Source: Durusdinium trenchii (Eukaryota > Sar > Dinophyceae > Suessiales > Symbiodiniaceae). From it: DNA of 64,000 nucleotides. The notes beneath the pieces were generated by a model. It saw nothing but the letters and a program-made list of their open reading frames with translations, did not search any database and was not told the DNA's origin. The position numbers were made by a program, and so were the translations under genes. The stretch covers positions 2,306,736 to 2,370,735 of the forward strand of contig CAXAMN010021112.1 of NCBI GenBank assembly GCA_963970005.1. The letters run 5' to 3'. Positions 42,154 to 52,958 of this stretch are shown here, piece after piece (position 1 is the stretch's first letter; each line of letters opens with the position of its first letter).

Positions 42154-42331
42154 ATGAACCGGCACACCTCCGCGTTTCCGTCACGCGTGCGCTGGGACGG
42201 TGATGCGATGCGATGGACGGGTGAGGTGGAGAACGGCGTGACGAACACCGCCGTGCTGGAACGGCTCAACGGCGAACGCTGCATGGAGCTGAACTTGCCC
42301 TATGTGCCGCATGGAGCACCAGAACCGGAGG
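42154..42331 (+). CDS. candidate exon inside the inverted-repeat loop
   Basis: The frame reads TSAFPSRVRWDGDAMRWTGE, VENGVTNTAVLERLNGERC and MELNLPYVPHGAPEPE, then G/GTGGGA. Codons are nearly all C/G-ending, unlike the arms around it. ATG at 42154 may be internal. It lies only 50 bp from the end of the left arm. No family recognised. Confidence 0.55.
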
Positions 42332-42894
42332 GTGGGAGGGGGATGGGTGGGGATGGGTGGGGGGTGGATGTGGGGTCCAATGGGATATGGATGGAGAAGG
42401 ATTTGGAATGTCAAAGTTGCCCATGGCTGCAGGGTTTGAGACAGTCGCCATTGGCTGGGTTTCGGTTCGTCTACGTCGCTATGAGGTGTTTCTGGGCGAA
42501 TCCCGCTCCACACGACGAAAAACGACGGCCCGCGAGGTCGTGAACAGGATGTGGCCCGGTGGATCCCCGTCGGTTTTGGTTGTAGGATTTCCCATTAATG
42601 TCGACATATATGGATTAAGTAACCACCCCCTATGAATCAATCCCAGCTGGACCCCCCCAATACGAAACTAATTTAAAACCTAGATTTCCCATTACGGGTT
42701 TAGTCTTTGGAACCACTGGTTACCAGGCTTGGAAAACCACCCACTGAGAAGGCATTTTGAACGACCGCTGGGCCTTAGCTTCGCATGCCCTGTCATGTTC
42801 CTCAGCGGTGAGGTTGATCGAGGCATGCCAGAAGCGTTGGACCTCGGAAAAGATGAACTTGGGACAGGAGAACCGTTCAATCATGTTCTATGTC

Positions 42895-43222
42895 TTTCCC
42901 CGAAGGCCCCGAAGTTCAAGACTTGGGTAGCGAGAAGGCCCGATGGGTTTGGGCTCAAGGCTCAAAGACTCAAGACAAAACCTAGACATGTTGGCTTATG
43001 TTGGTTTCAAGACCTTCAGTTCGTGACCTGCAAAATGGACTCTTTGTTCATGACCCTTTGCGGGCCTGTTTGTGACCGCAAATCCGATCTTAAGTTCGGT
43101 CACGAAAGTCCTGTGTCCTTTGAAAAGGGTGGTTTGAGTGTCTCTTCTTGGCCACGACCATGTGTGGGGAGACTGCACAGGTGGGACCACCACGAATGAA
43201 CATGAGGTTTTTTCAGTGAATG
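42895..43222. repeat. right arm of large inverted repeat
   Basis: The inverse of 41769-42105. Reads CCCCGAAGTTCAAGACTTGG, GACATGTTGGCTTATGTTGG, TGGACTCTTTGTTCATGACC, GTGGGGAGACTGCACAGGTG. Weaker homology continues to GGATCCATGG near 43240. Confidence 0.95.
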
Positions 43223-44353
43223 AATTTCTCTTGGATCCATGGTTTTTCACCATTTTTGTTTACAAACCACCTTTCCAGAAGACTCGCCTCATCTTTGCAC
43301 GAGGCAGAACATGGGTTGGCGGAGAAAAACACACGTTTGTGCCATTTTATGCCCGGTTTCCTCAAGTAAGTCCAACTCAGGAGAACCGAGACCCGAACTA
43401 GTGCATGTGCATGTTCCATAGGTGTGTTCCATGATGCACTTTGCGGGCCTTCCGCTGTCCTTCCACCACTGTCCTTCCCGAAATCGTGGGGGGGTTGACT
43501 CGGGGTTTTCGTTCACTGCAAGAAGCCACTAGTTGGGGAACTCAATTCATTCCCAGATCGAAACCCATCTATCTACGCCAACCAACCCCTAAACATAGGT
43601 ACTTACCGTACCCTTGCAGGTCGTGCCCCATGTTGAAGTCGGATACTTGGGTCCCGGGTCCCGGGTCGAGGTCTCACCTCCCAAACGATGCGTGCGCAGA
43701 CACATACGCGCAGTCACAGACCACAAGAGCCAACCATATGTTCCAAGCTTGTTAGCTTGGTGACAAGCTTCCAACTGGTACACATGTTGGCCAAACAAAC
43801 TCATGGAATAAGTGGTGTTTCTTTCCTTGGGCTTCGTTTGAATGCTTCGGCTCCCATCCCAACTAACAGATATCAACACGTGTTGTTTGATATTTTCTGA
43901 GGTGTCAACTCTTGGTACAGCTTCCCTCCCGGTGAAAAACCAAGCTCGCAAATTTGCAGGACCAGGGTGGCTTGATTGAGAAAGAAGATCCCTTTATGAA
44001 GCTGTTGGAAGCCAACAAAGTGCCTCAGCTGATCTAGACCTGAGGCTTGAACAGTGAAGCTTTTAATTTTTGGATGGATGCTATCAGGAGGGCTCAAGAA
44101 ACTTAACTTTAAATGGAGGCGGCGCACTGAACTGACCTAGCTGCGAATGGAAATGAAACAAGACGAATTATGGCATCAGGAAGGATGCTCAGTCATGGAG
44201 GGTCCAGGTTCTAGGTGATCTTTGCACCTGAAATGGGCAGAATGTGCTTCACTTTTTATAGAAACCATGAAACAACAGACATTTGAAAGAACGATGTCTT
44301 CGGAGCATGTTCTGATGATCAGTAAGCTGTAACGCTATCCTTGGGTACATGCA
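43223..44353. other. no secure gene
   Basis: Short frames on both strands, two CCCGGGTC blocks near 43650, CCATATGTTCC words, nothing with splice-like borders. Confidence 0.4.
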
Positions 44354-44431
44354 AGGACCATCCAATGGGTGCCCAATGGAGATCCCTAAGTAGTCTAGCG
44401 TAGTCCAATGGACACCCAGACAGGATGGTCC
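44354..44431. repeat. foldback element, family C copy 2
   Basis: AGGACCATCCAATGGGTGCC pairs with GGACACCCAGACAGGATGGT(CCT) across GATCCCTAAGTAGTCTAGCG. Confidence 0.75.
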
Positions 44432-44933
44432 TGGTATGTGTTCTTTGGACCACGAACACACCCTTGGACCGGAAGATGTCTTCATATGTCTTCCTTGCAA
44501 CCTGGAAGTCTTCCACATCGTTTCTTTTTTTGTATGAGGAAAACATCATCTATAGTCTTTCTAGTTCTCTCTTGACTACTACGGAGAAGACGAAGCCCAA
44601 GTATGTAACCGTTGTTCTATTTTATCTCCCTATCACGGCGGTTTGGTATCTCAGATGATTTTATCTGAAGTCATAATACCGATGATGTATTTCATTCACA
44701 AGAAAGTGGTCTTTGGTTTGGCATGCGTTCGAGAAGCACCTGAGTTTACATGTTGCATCACAGACAACATCAATCATTTTGTAGCATAAATCTGCAAAAA
44801 AAAAACATAACATCAATCAATGACCTGCAAGAACAGATTGGACAGATGTTTCATGGCCCCAGACCTTGAACTCCGAAAAATAACCAGTTTTGTCCCAGAA
44901 TTCACCTTTTGGAACTTGGAACTTTTCTCGAAG

Positions 44934-45070
44934 ACCCACGAGTCGATCTCCGCTCAGGACCGCATGACCAACGTTTCTGGGAAGACCACCAACAACTTGA
45001 TGGCGGCTCTGCCGGGAATTCCGGCCACTGAACAGCCCAGCCGCATGATGCCAGGCACGGAGCGAACGGG
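44934..45070 (+). CDS. exon, helical
   Basis: After ACTTTTCTCGAAG (AG 44932-44933) the phase-0 frame reads THESISAQDRMTNVSGKT, TNNLMAALPGIPATEQP and SRMMPGTER, leaving at ACGGG/GTGGCC. Strong C/G third positions. Heptad-like first half. Likely part of the long plus-strand coiled-coil gene. Confidence 0.6.
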
Positions 45071-46639
45071 GTGGCCACGGGTCCGCCACGGGTCCCGGCG
45101 AACGCGGAGGAAAACCCGTTCTTCCGGTCCCTGCAGGGGCACCAAAGCATTCTGAGCCACGCCGCATTCTGAGCCCTCTCTTTACATGCTTGGTTTTGAC
45201 GCGCGCCGTTGGAGGTCATAAGGAGGGTTGGCTGGGTCGGTTTCCAGCACAGCTGGAGTCCGACCGTTGGTGTGTTTTGGCCGACCGACCGTGGAGTCCG
45301 ACCTCTTCTGCGCCCGAACCGACAGTGAGTGCTGTTGTCCATGTTGGGCATGGCCCAGCTTTGTTTTGATGTCTCCGACCATCAGGGAAGTCTGTTTCAG
45401 GTGAAGTAGCTGCGTCCCAAAATCATCCCCGACTCTGTGGCAAATGAAGTGGTGCATGAACATGCATGAACTTGTTAAGAAGGATGCTACATGAATTACC
45501 CTTAACAGTCGTCTGAGAGTCACGAAACCATGAATCAAGCGGGACACCATCTCTAGGTTCTTCCGCAAATAAGCTCTGTTCTGCTTGGCCGACCACTACC
45601 GTGGGGTTCCTCCGTTCCGCCGGTCGCGCCGGTCGGTCGGTCAGGCATGATGATGACCGAGGACATGGAACATGTCTTCACGTCAATGATGCACCAGGCC
45701 ACGTGACGGAACATCAGTTTTGGATCTGATCACCAAACAGCTCTGATCATGGAATGCTGGAAGTCAAAGATTTTGACCTTGACCATAAGCCTCCAACCCC
45801 AACAACCAGTCAAATATTTATTGACCTCCTTGGCCTGTCCTCAGATATATTCTTAGACCCTTATTGCTCAACCTACTAAATATAAAATCCTTGGCCAGAG
45901 ATCTGAGGACAGGCACGAAATTGTTGAAATTAGAAGGTTAATCTCAGCCACTCAATTTTAAACTAGTTTCAATCATCTCCGAAACCTATCTAAAAAGAGA
46001 CATCCCCAGCTGCTCAGCAGCTCTGGTGCTCAGCTCTTCTTGGGGAAGGTTGATTCTCCCTGTGAAGCCGTGCAGAAAGATCAGGATATCCGAAGAGATC
46101 TGATCAATTGGCGGTCGTCCTCCGCCGTGAAAGATCTACCCGTCCTCGGCCCGGTTGAAGGACCCCTGTCCTCCGGTCGACCGGGTCCTTCTGATTCAAC
46201 GCCATGAAACTTAGCAAAAAGAACATCCAAGCCACGCAACCAGGGTTCAAGTTCTATAAACTCAGCTCATGAAGTTCATGGAACATTCATGCACATGTCG
46301 AAATATCTGGTGTCCAAAGATCGTCGAATTCTGAACGGAGCCGGTGGTGTATGTGGTGATTCTGGACACGTCAGAGCCATGTTGTTCATGGGGCAATGAC
46401 CCAGCGCTTTGGAAGTGACATGACCACGAAGGCATGGGCACCCGATGGCACCCGTCGACCCCACGAAGGCAACATCCAACCGGAGAGTCGGGCCTTGTAC
46501 GTACTCCAACTTCAACCCAAGCACCTGAGACTGGCTTGGTGGAAGATGTTGATGTTCTTAGATGTTCCTAGTAATTCTCGGTTCCTGGATAGCAAGATTC
46601 AGATACCATACAAAGATCGAGGCCCCTTTGGCCAGTTGC

Positions 46640-46760
46640 TCGCACGCAGTGCAGTGCGGTCCATCGTCGCCAGGTCTTGCTGCCGTTCCAGGAGAAGCTC
46701 CGAAACGACGAACACCACCGTTCCGCGCGAACGCGTTTTCATCACACTCACGCGCCCGTG
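46640..46760 (-). CDS. minus-strand coding-like segment
   Basis: On the minus strand a frame reads KTRSRGTVVFVVSELLLE and RQQDLATMDRTALRASNW with C/G-ending codons. Helical. It contradicts the plus-strand exon series around it, so it may be a separate gene or the antisense of a weaker plus frame. Confidence 0.35.
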
Positions 46761-47264
46761 CCCGAAAACGAGCTATACTCCCGTGCGCTTCCGTAGCTCA
46801 TTGACGGACCATGGAGTTGACACACGAAACGGGCTGGTGTTGATCCCGATGTGATGCGAGAAGAGGGTTTTGAACCGTTTTCCGCACGGCACGTTCGGTT
46901 ACGCACGGAACTCGGCACGGAACTCGTTTGGGGTGATGGCGCCATGGTACGTTTGACATCCATGTCCACAAAATTGCCCAGAACATGTGTCTCGTTCTCA
47001 GCTTCCGTAAGATCATCCGCCGTGTTCGTCTTGGACATGATTCATGGATCGGGGTTCTGACGAAGTCCGGTGTGTGACCGCCGGTTGACCTCTTTAGGTG
47101 AAGACCCAGCCATCGTTTTAGGGATTGGAGACGACCAAACCAAGTCAACCGAGCTGATTGAATGGGTCTTTGGAATAGTAGGGGTCCCTTGCATTACTTA
47201 GGCTGCATTAGGGTCATCACTGGGGGGTTTTCTGGGGTCAATGGGTCAGCCGATTTGAAGGACG

Positions 47265-47412
47265 ATGGACGAAGGACCAGGTCGCGTGACGAAGCTCGCT
47301 CATGTGAACGGGTCACAAAGTCAGGAGCAGGTGATGACGAAGCTCCATGCCATGGAAGAGAACATGCAGCGTCAGATGGAAACATCTCAAGAGGCCATCG
47401 CACAGAGGAGAC
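47265..47412 (+). CDS. exon, coiled coil
   Basis: The frame reads GRVTKLAHVNGSQSQEQV, MTKLHAMEENMQRQMETS and QEAIAQRR. GGAGCAG (AG 47330-47331) is the likely acceptor. Heptads (V..L..M.EN..R.ME...EAI) are clear. The frame stays open to TAG at 47460. Confidence 0.6.
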
Positions 47413-47462
47413 CCCGACGAGGGAGGGACACATTTTTATTGTTGACGCGGTTGAGTGGCTAG

Positions 47463-48658
47463 ACCAGGTCTAACCGGCCTTCTGAACAAAGTGATGTAAA
47501 GTGGTGAACCGAACTTTCCACCAAAAAATTGAGTGGGGTATCCCCCATGCCCAAAGTTCCGAACTCTCCATCGTTTTCCCTGCAGGTGATCCACCTCTTG
47601 TGGGATACGGAACCAAAAACAACTTCCGTTCCGGGGGCTCAGCCATGGCACGCGACAACTACCCCAAGGCTTCCAAGACGATTTAAAACATGGTTGACCT
47701 GGTGTTGTAGTGTAACATCCTTTAGTAAAACAATGATTGTATTGGTCTAAACTCTAAACATGCATCATCCATTAAAACACGATGGTCCAGTGGTCACAGA
47801 GCTCGGGGTGGTGTTTCCGTCCCATCCAGTGGATGCGAGGAGGGACCCCCCCGAGCCGCGACCCGACCTACCGTGACCTACCGGTCGACCGGTCCACCAC
47901 CCCCTCCGACGGAGGTGTTTGTGGACAGGGTGACCGTTCGATCGCGATGCCCAGAACTTCCGTGACATGAACCAGGACGAACATGTGAACTACACCTGGT
48001 AGGTCAATCCATCCACCACATTCCACCACTACCAGAACCTCGGTAGTTCATGAGTCATGAGTCATGTACCGGACTCTCAGGGTTTTTCTTCACACTTCCT
48101 TTGGAGGGATCGAGGTTTCTCGACTCCCTATAGACCGTTGAATAGACCGTTGGGCAAAATCCGTTTCTGTTTCAACACATCAGAAGTTACTCATGCATAA
48201 ATGATCAATATGATGTTGTATATATAAACTGTAGTCATATGATGTTATATGAATATGTCATATCTATTGGATGTGTTTGATGAGTAGACATTGCAAGTGC
48301 TGTGAGCCTGGCGTTTTCATCACTCACAAGAGGTTACAGGGATCCCGTCAAGACAACCACCAAACCGCTTGGACAATAGATGTTTTTCCACCAACGTCTT
48401 TAGCCAACGTAAATGTTGGTGATGCTCTAGTGCAGGGTTCCACTTTTGCTCCATCCGACCAAAACAAGCATGATTATATATAAAGAATTTAAAATTAAAA
48501 ACTTCATAGATCATATAGTATTCAATATTCTACCCTGAACCTGGCTAGTATGTCCTGATCACCTGCAACACCTTTTTTCGGGCATTTGTCTCTTCCCCCA
48601 TCCACCAGAACGGCCGCTTTGCACCCAGCGGCTCAGCGCCTTCGCTTCGCGCCCGAAG
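47463..48658. other. no secure gene
   Basis: Repeat-like stretches and short frames; AT-rich around 48180-48260 and 48480-48520. Presumed intron. Confidence 0.4.
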
Positions 48659-48771
48659 GATGGATTTCTCACAAGTAGCGATCTTGCAGACGGTCAACGC
48701 CTGCCAGGCGCGTGGCACGATCGAGTCGTCCAGCCGGGCCGGAGCAGCCGATGTACTGGGTGTTTTGGGAG
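48659..48771 (+). CDS. exon with ATG, helical
   Basis: CGCTTCGCGCCCGAAG ends at 48658. The frame starts with ATG (48660): MDFSQVAILQTVNACQARG, TIESSSRAGAADVLGVLG, then G/GTGTTT. C/G-ending codons, amphipathic. If unspliced the frame runs on into the family E element at 48791 and stops there (PTSQELIS, TGA). It could be a first exon, given the ATG, or an internal one. Confidence 0.6.
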
Positions 48772-48790
48772 GTGTTTTCGATGCACCGAG

Positions 48791-48893
48791 CCCTACAAGT
48801 CAGGAACTGATCTCATGAAATACTGGGGATGGTTATAGAAAACCAATACTTAAGGAGGTCAAGTCGACCAGGAGACTGGACCTGGGTCAGACT
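48791..48893. repeat. family E element, copy 1
   Basis: CCCTACAAGTCAGGAACTGA opens it; CCAATACTTAAGGAGGTC and CCAGGAGACTGGACCTGGGT follow. About 95 bp nearly identical to 50443-50545. The right terminal repeat is degenerate. Confidence 0.85.
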
Positions 48894-49631
48894 GGATGCA
48901 CGGAGGTTTTGGGGTGCGAAGACAAAGGAGGTTGACTCTTTTGGGGCTTTGTGGCTCCAACATGCTCCTCAGAGATCCAATGGTGGATTGTCCGGCAAGT
49001 ACCAATCAGAGCAACTGAGTGTGGAGAACGCAACGACTCGAAGGAAAGGCCTTTTGGTCGCCCTGTGCATGCTACGTAGTTTTGCTTCGTGCAACAGATG
49101 CGATGTGGGATCCCGCCATTGACTGTGATCACTGATGATCACATCATCACTAAGAGGTCAGGAACCATCATTACTCCGTTCAGGAGGTCGGACCTGGCAC
49201 CTGCAGCGGGTCATACGTTCGTGAACTGACGAGGTCGGACGAGACTGGACCGGAGGTCTCGGACTGGAGGTACGAGTCGGTACGAGCCCCTGTTTGATCC
49301 ACCCAATTCTGCAGCAACTTCCCTTCAGTCTGACCTGGATGGTGAGATGTTCATGTTTTTTTTTCAGGCACTGCAATGTTTGGTACACCAGCAATCCTTT
49401 AGAGGATTCCGACCACCGTTGTGTTTTGGGGTTTTAATATTAAACAACCAGTCAGTGTTTTACAATATACATATATCAATCTACAAAGCCAACCATTTAA
49501 GGGTCATTGGAAGGCTATATAGAGAGTCCATTTGATGAATTGTTTAAAGAAGACGACATGTGGCAAACTCGCTAGGTCATGTTCAGAACTGACATGACCA
49601 TTCTCGCTCGACCGGTGACCTCAGAAGCTAG

Positions 49632-49663
49632 CGTTGTGAAGAAGCTCAAGCTTCTTCACAACG
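49632..49663. repeat. perfect 14-bp hairpin
   Basis: CGTTGTGAAGAAGC, loop TCAA, GCTTCTTCACAACG. It has the shape of a strong RNA or cruciform hairpin. No T run follows, and a bacterial-type terminator is not expected here. Confidence 0.9.
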
Positions 49664-49704
49664 TACTGATTCATTTGAAAAGACCGGCCCGCTCAATGAA
49701 TCAG

Positions 49705-49812
49705 TACCCAGACACTCCATGGGACTGCCATATATGCCGATCAGGCCAAAGGGGGGGCCAGGGGGGTCAATGGGGCGGCGTCTATGGCAGTCCCATCTGT
49801 CGTGTCTGGGGT
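49705..49812. repeat. foldback element, family B copy
   Basis: TACCCAGACACTCCATGGGA pairs with GGCAGTCCCATCTGTCGTGT(CTGGGGTA), around GCCGATCAGGCCAAAGGG. Confidence 0.85.
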
Positions 49813-50293
49813 AGGTCCTTTCGCTACTCCGCCGCCGTTTTAACGAAAAAACCTTAAGATGAATATGCACCTATAAACGATACGGTAAGTCACCAGGTTG
49901 GGACCTAGGACCTCTACGGAAGTGAACTTTTGCAAGCTGGAAAAACACACAGATGAGCCATACATAATGTACGTCTCGAAACAGATGAGCCGTGATGAAC
50001 CATCCCATAAAAAATGATGTACGTCTTTTTTAGGATAAGCCATCCTTGAAAAAATGTCCCCTATATATATATATATCCTTATATATATAGATATATACAC
50101 ACTGCATGTATCATAATACACTGTTGAACCTATGAACTGACCTTTGCATGTCGGCCGTGAAACAAAGTCTGTCGAAACCCACACCACAAAACCCTGAGGC
50201 TAACAAAACATCGCCCAACAAGCCATTCACTCCAGTAGTTGTGCGCTCATTCACTCTCAGTTTTGTTCACCTTGTGCACCAGCTTGCTGACAG

Positions 50294-50364
50294 GTCTTGT
50301 TGCACAAGCTGGACAGTTCTCAGGATAGTGTGGTGCAGAAGGTGGACACCCAAAAGGCGGACGG
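50294..50364 (+). CDS. exon, coiled-coil segment
   Basis: GCTTGCTGACAG ends at 50293. The phase-0 frame reads VLLHKLDSSQDSVVQKV then DTQKAD, ending ACGG/GTGAAC. Without splicing the next codon is TGA, after which the same frame is again coding-like (LTDSVEVDLPIDPFDVL) until a TGA in the family E element at 50443. See the note on a possible 24-nt intron. Confidence 0.55.
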
Positions 50365-50442
50365 GTGAACGCCGCGGCTTCCTCACAGCCTCACCGACTC
50401 GGTGGAGGTAGATCTTCCCATCGACCCCTTTGATGTGTTAAA

Positions 50443-50545
50443 CCCTACAAGTCAGGAACTGACCTCATGAAATACTGGGAATGGTCATACAAAACCAATA
50501 CTTAAGGAGGTCGTCTATAGACCAGGAGACTGGACCTGGGTCTAG
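50443..50545. repeat. family E element, copy 2
   Basis: CCCTACAAGTCAGGAACTGA, then TGAAATACTGGGAATGGTCA, CCAATACTTAAGGAGGTC and GAGACTGGACCTGGGTCT. Close copy of 48791-48893. Confidence 0.85.
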
Positions 50546-51150
50546 ATCAGGTACGTACGTAGGGAAAGGGGTTATACTGACTCACCAAGTCCCAAGTCCC
50601 TCTCCGGTTGTTCGTTGAGAACGGTGAGATCGATCCACGGGCAGGTCGGTTTTGACAGGAAAGCGGTCGCATCGCCATCAACTACTGCTGGTTGTAGAAC
50701 TGATTTTTTGTGTGGTTCTTTCTGTTGTTTAACGTTGTGGAAGCCCACAACAGGAGAGGCCTTGGCCTCCCCGCATCTCCATATAGACAACTGTGGATTT
50801 CTTGGACAGAAGTCCGACTCGGAGGCCAAGTGTTGCGCTTTTGTGGGTGGCTTTTGCCCAACAGAAAACATCCCGAAAGCATGGATTTCCACCTAAAGTG
50901 CTGCTCATGACACGACTAGTCACTAACTATATAGCCCTGGGAGTCAAAGGCGACAAAAAGAATGGTCTTTAGGTGACCCGAAAAGGAATATCCTTTGCAT
51001 CAGTCGGTCAAAATATAGTCTTTGGACTTCTAGGGTAAGGATTATAATCCTTCCACCTCAATACTGGCAGAGATTAAACATCCTTCTGGGTCCATGTTCC
51101 ATCTTGGAGGACAACAAACTGTAAGCCTCCTGCAAGCACCTGGAACCCGG

Positions 51151-51224
51151 ACATGACCTTTGTTTTGAACTTGGACCATATTTTGGGTGGTTGGTCCAAA
51201 ATAGAGGTCAGACTCAGGTTCTAG
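51151..51224. repeat. family D copy
   Basis: ACATGACCTTTGTTTTGAAC and GGTCCAAAATAGAGGTCAGA, then CAGGTTCTAGG. It ends directly at the acceptor-like CTAGGCAG before the exon at 51229. Confidence 0.8.
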
Positions 51225-51228
51225 GCAG

Positions 51229-51420
51229 TTGATCCGACAGTTGCTGCGCCTCCAATCGCTGCCCATGCTGGGCCCCACGAAACGTGACGTGTGGCGTGCG
51301 AAAGAAACGGCGCAGATCGCTGTGGATAACCTGTTGAACAGCATCACTGGGGCCACGGACAACACCAAGCAGGACGGATCGGCGGCGTGCGTGGCGACGC
51401 CGAACTCTGTCGCTCAGGGA
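51229..51420 (+). CDS. exon, helical, unknown
   Basis: GGTTCTAGGCAG ends at 51228. The frame reads LIRQLLRLQSLPMLGPTK, RDVWRAKETAQIAVDNLL, NSITGATDNTKQDGSAAC and VATPNSVAQG. Almost all codons end in C or G. The 3' end is uncertain (GGC/GTGCGT near 51387 or a later donor). The acceptor appears to be supplied by the tail of a family D element. Confidence 0.6.
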
Positions 51421-51712
51421 TGGGTGGTGGTCGTTGGGGTGTGAGGATCTCAAGTAGGGCAGAGCAAAGTGACCTCACTTCTCACGGAAGTCTCACTCCT
51501 CACTCCTCACGGCAGACTTGTGTGATCCATCATGATCCAAGTGCTGTCATGAGGATAGTCCCAAGGTTGGCCCTGTGTTTGGCAGTGTACACCAAATTGT
51601 TTCAGTCCATGTTACGATAATTCGAAAATATTCAATATATATAATTCATTTATATAATATACTGGTTCATATGGTGTTCATATGGTTCTCTCTCTCTCTA
51701 TACAGTTATATA

Positions 51713-51785
51713 TCCTAGAACCTGAGTGACCCCTGTTTTGGAGCCCAAACATGTTTGTTGTTCCTCAAAACCAGAGGTCCATGTG
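51713..51785. repeat. family D copy
   Basis: CCTAGAACCTGAGTGACCCC and TTTTGGAGCCCAAACATG, then CCTCAAAACCAGAGGTCCAT. Inverse orientation to 51151-51224, about 560 bp away. Confidence 0.8.
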
Positions 51786-52747
51786 TTCACTTCCGAGGCA
51801 CTTCGAATCATCGGAGCGGTGAGACGGTCGGATCGGTGTCGAAAAGAACAACACACATCACATGGAAGTGCAGTTTGTCCCTTAGGAAGACTTAATTGAT
51901 ATTTATAATTAGCTCTATCAAAGCAGTTTGTTTTCCACTTCCAGGTGATGTGTTCACTGGAGTGGATGATCATCATTTCACACGGATGCGATCCATTCAG
52001 CTGTGGCGCGCGCCGCCCAGCTCTCCACTCCGTGAAAAAAACCCGAGGCGCTCATGGAGACGGTGAACTCCTCCAGCAGTGTCCTCCTACAGAAGTTGGT
52101 GCCTCGCCAGCGTCGTTCGCGGTTCGCCTTCGATCTGTCGGGGCTCCCGCATCTTCCCGCTGGGAAGATCCTGAAGAAGACTGCACTACTTGCGTGGTAA
52201 AACATCACCTGAAAAGGTTGCTGAAGTGTTAGCCGAAACATGTTTGTGAACCTGGATGCGCTGAAAGCCTTGTAGGCTTATTTGACGAACACATCCAAAG
52301 TGCACCCTTTGACGAACACATCACATGGAAGTGGAAAACCACCACCTATTTGTATAGAGGAAAGTCGTCTTCCCAGGGAACTTCCCAGTGGCCATTGATG
52401 GACAGGTTTGGGTTCCGTCATCATGTAGCTGCTAGCCCTTTGTTGGTTCAAGTTTGGGCCTCTGTAGCTGTGATCGTTCACGGTCGAAGGCAGCAATTGT
52501 ATTATGAGATTCAAGTATATGCAGAAGGTATATATAGGCAGAGATCGACTTTCTCACAGGAAATCTTTCGTTCCTCCTCTTTCTTAGAAAGGTGCTTTAG
52601 GATCCTAGGACATGAATCCCATCAGCTCCTGCTCCGTTCTGAAACGAAAAGACCTCCCCTTTCACACCACCACTGGGCTCCGTTCTCCGTTCGAACCACC
52701 TGCTCCGTCTCCGCGTGGACCACGCATGGAAATGCGCGCTGTGTCGA

Positions 52748-52958
52748 GGATGTGACGCAGCAGGATTTGTTGAAGCAATCCAAAGACTCCCATGAGCTGC
52801 TGGAAGGAGTGGCTACGAAGCAAACCGCCTTGGTCAAGCAGGCACAGCGGCTGGTACAGCATGGCACAGCCGCTTCCGTCAGTCACGACAGCGCGGAGTG
52901 GGAGTTTGTCCTGCGTGGGAACAGTAGAAGAGACACCGAGTGGATCATGGTGGAGTGA
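52748..52958 (+). CDS. exon, coiled coil, possibly last
   Basis: After GCGCGCTGTGTCGAG the phase-0 frame reads DVTQQDLLKQSKDSHELLEG, VATKQTALVKQAQRLVQHG, TAASVSHDSAEWEFVLRG and NSRRDTEWIMVE, TGA (52956-52958). Heptad pattern clear, codons C/G-ending. The frame is also open upstream (52350 on), but that part lacks codon bias. If TGA is used this ends a gene; otherwise a donor lies inside the last 60 nt. Confidence 0.6.

Noticed and set aside
42181-42513. 110-codon minus frame over the inverted-repeat loop
   Set aside because: Antisense shadow of the plus exon 42154-42331, which has the better codon bias and a donor-like border.
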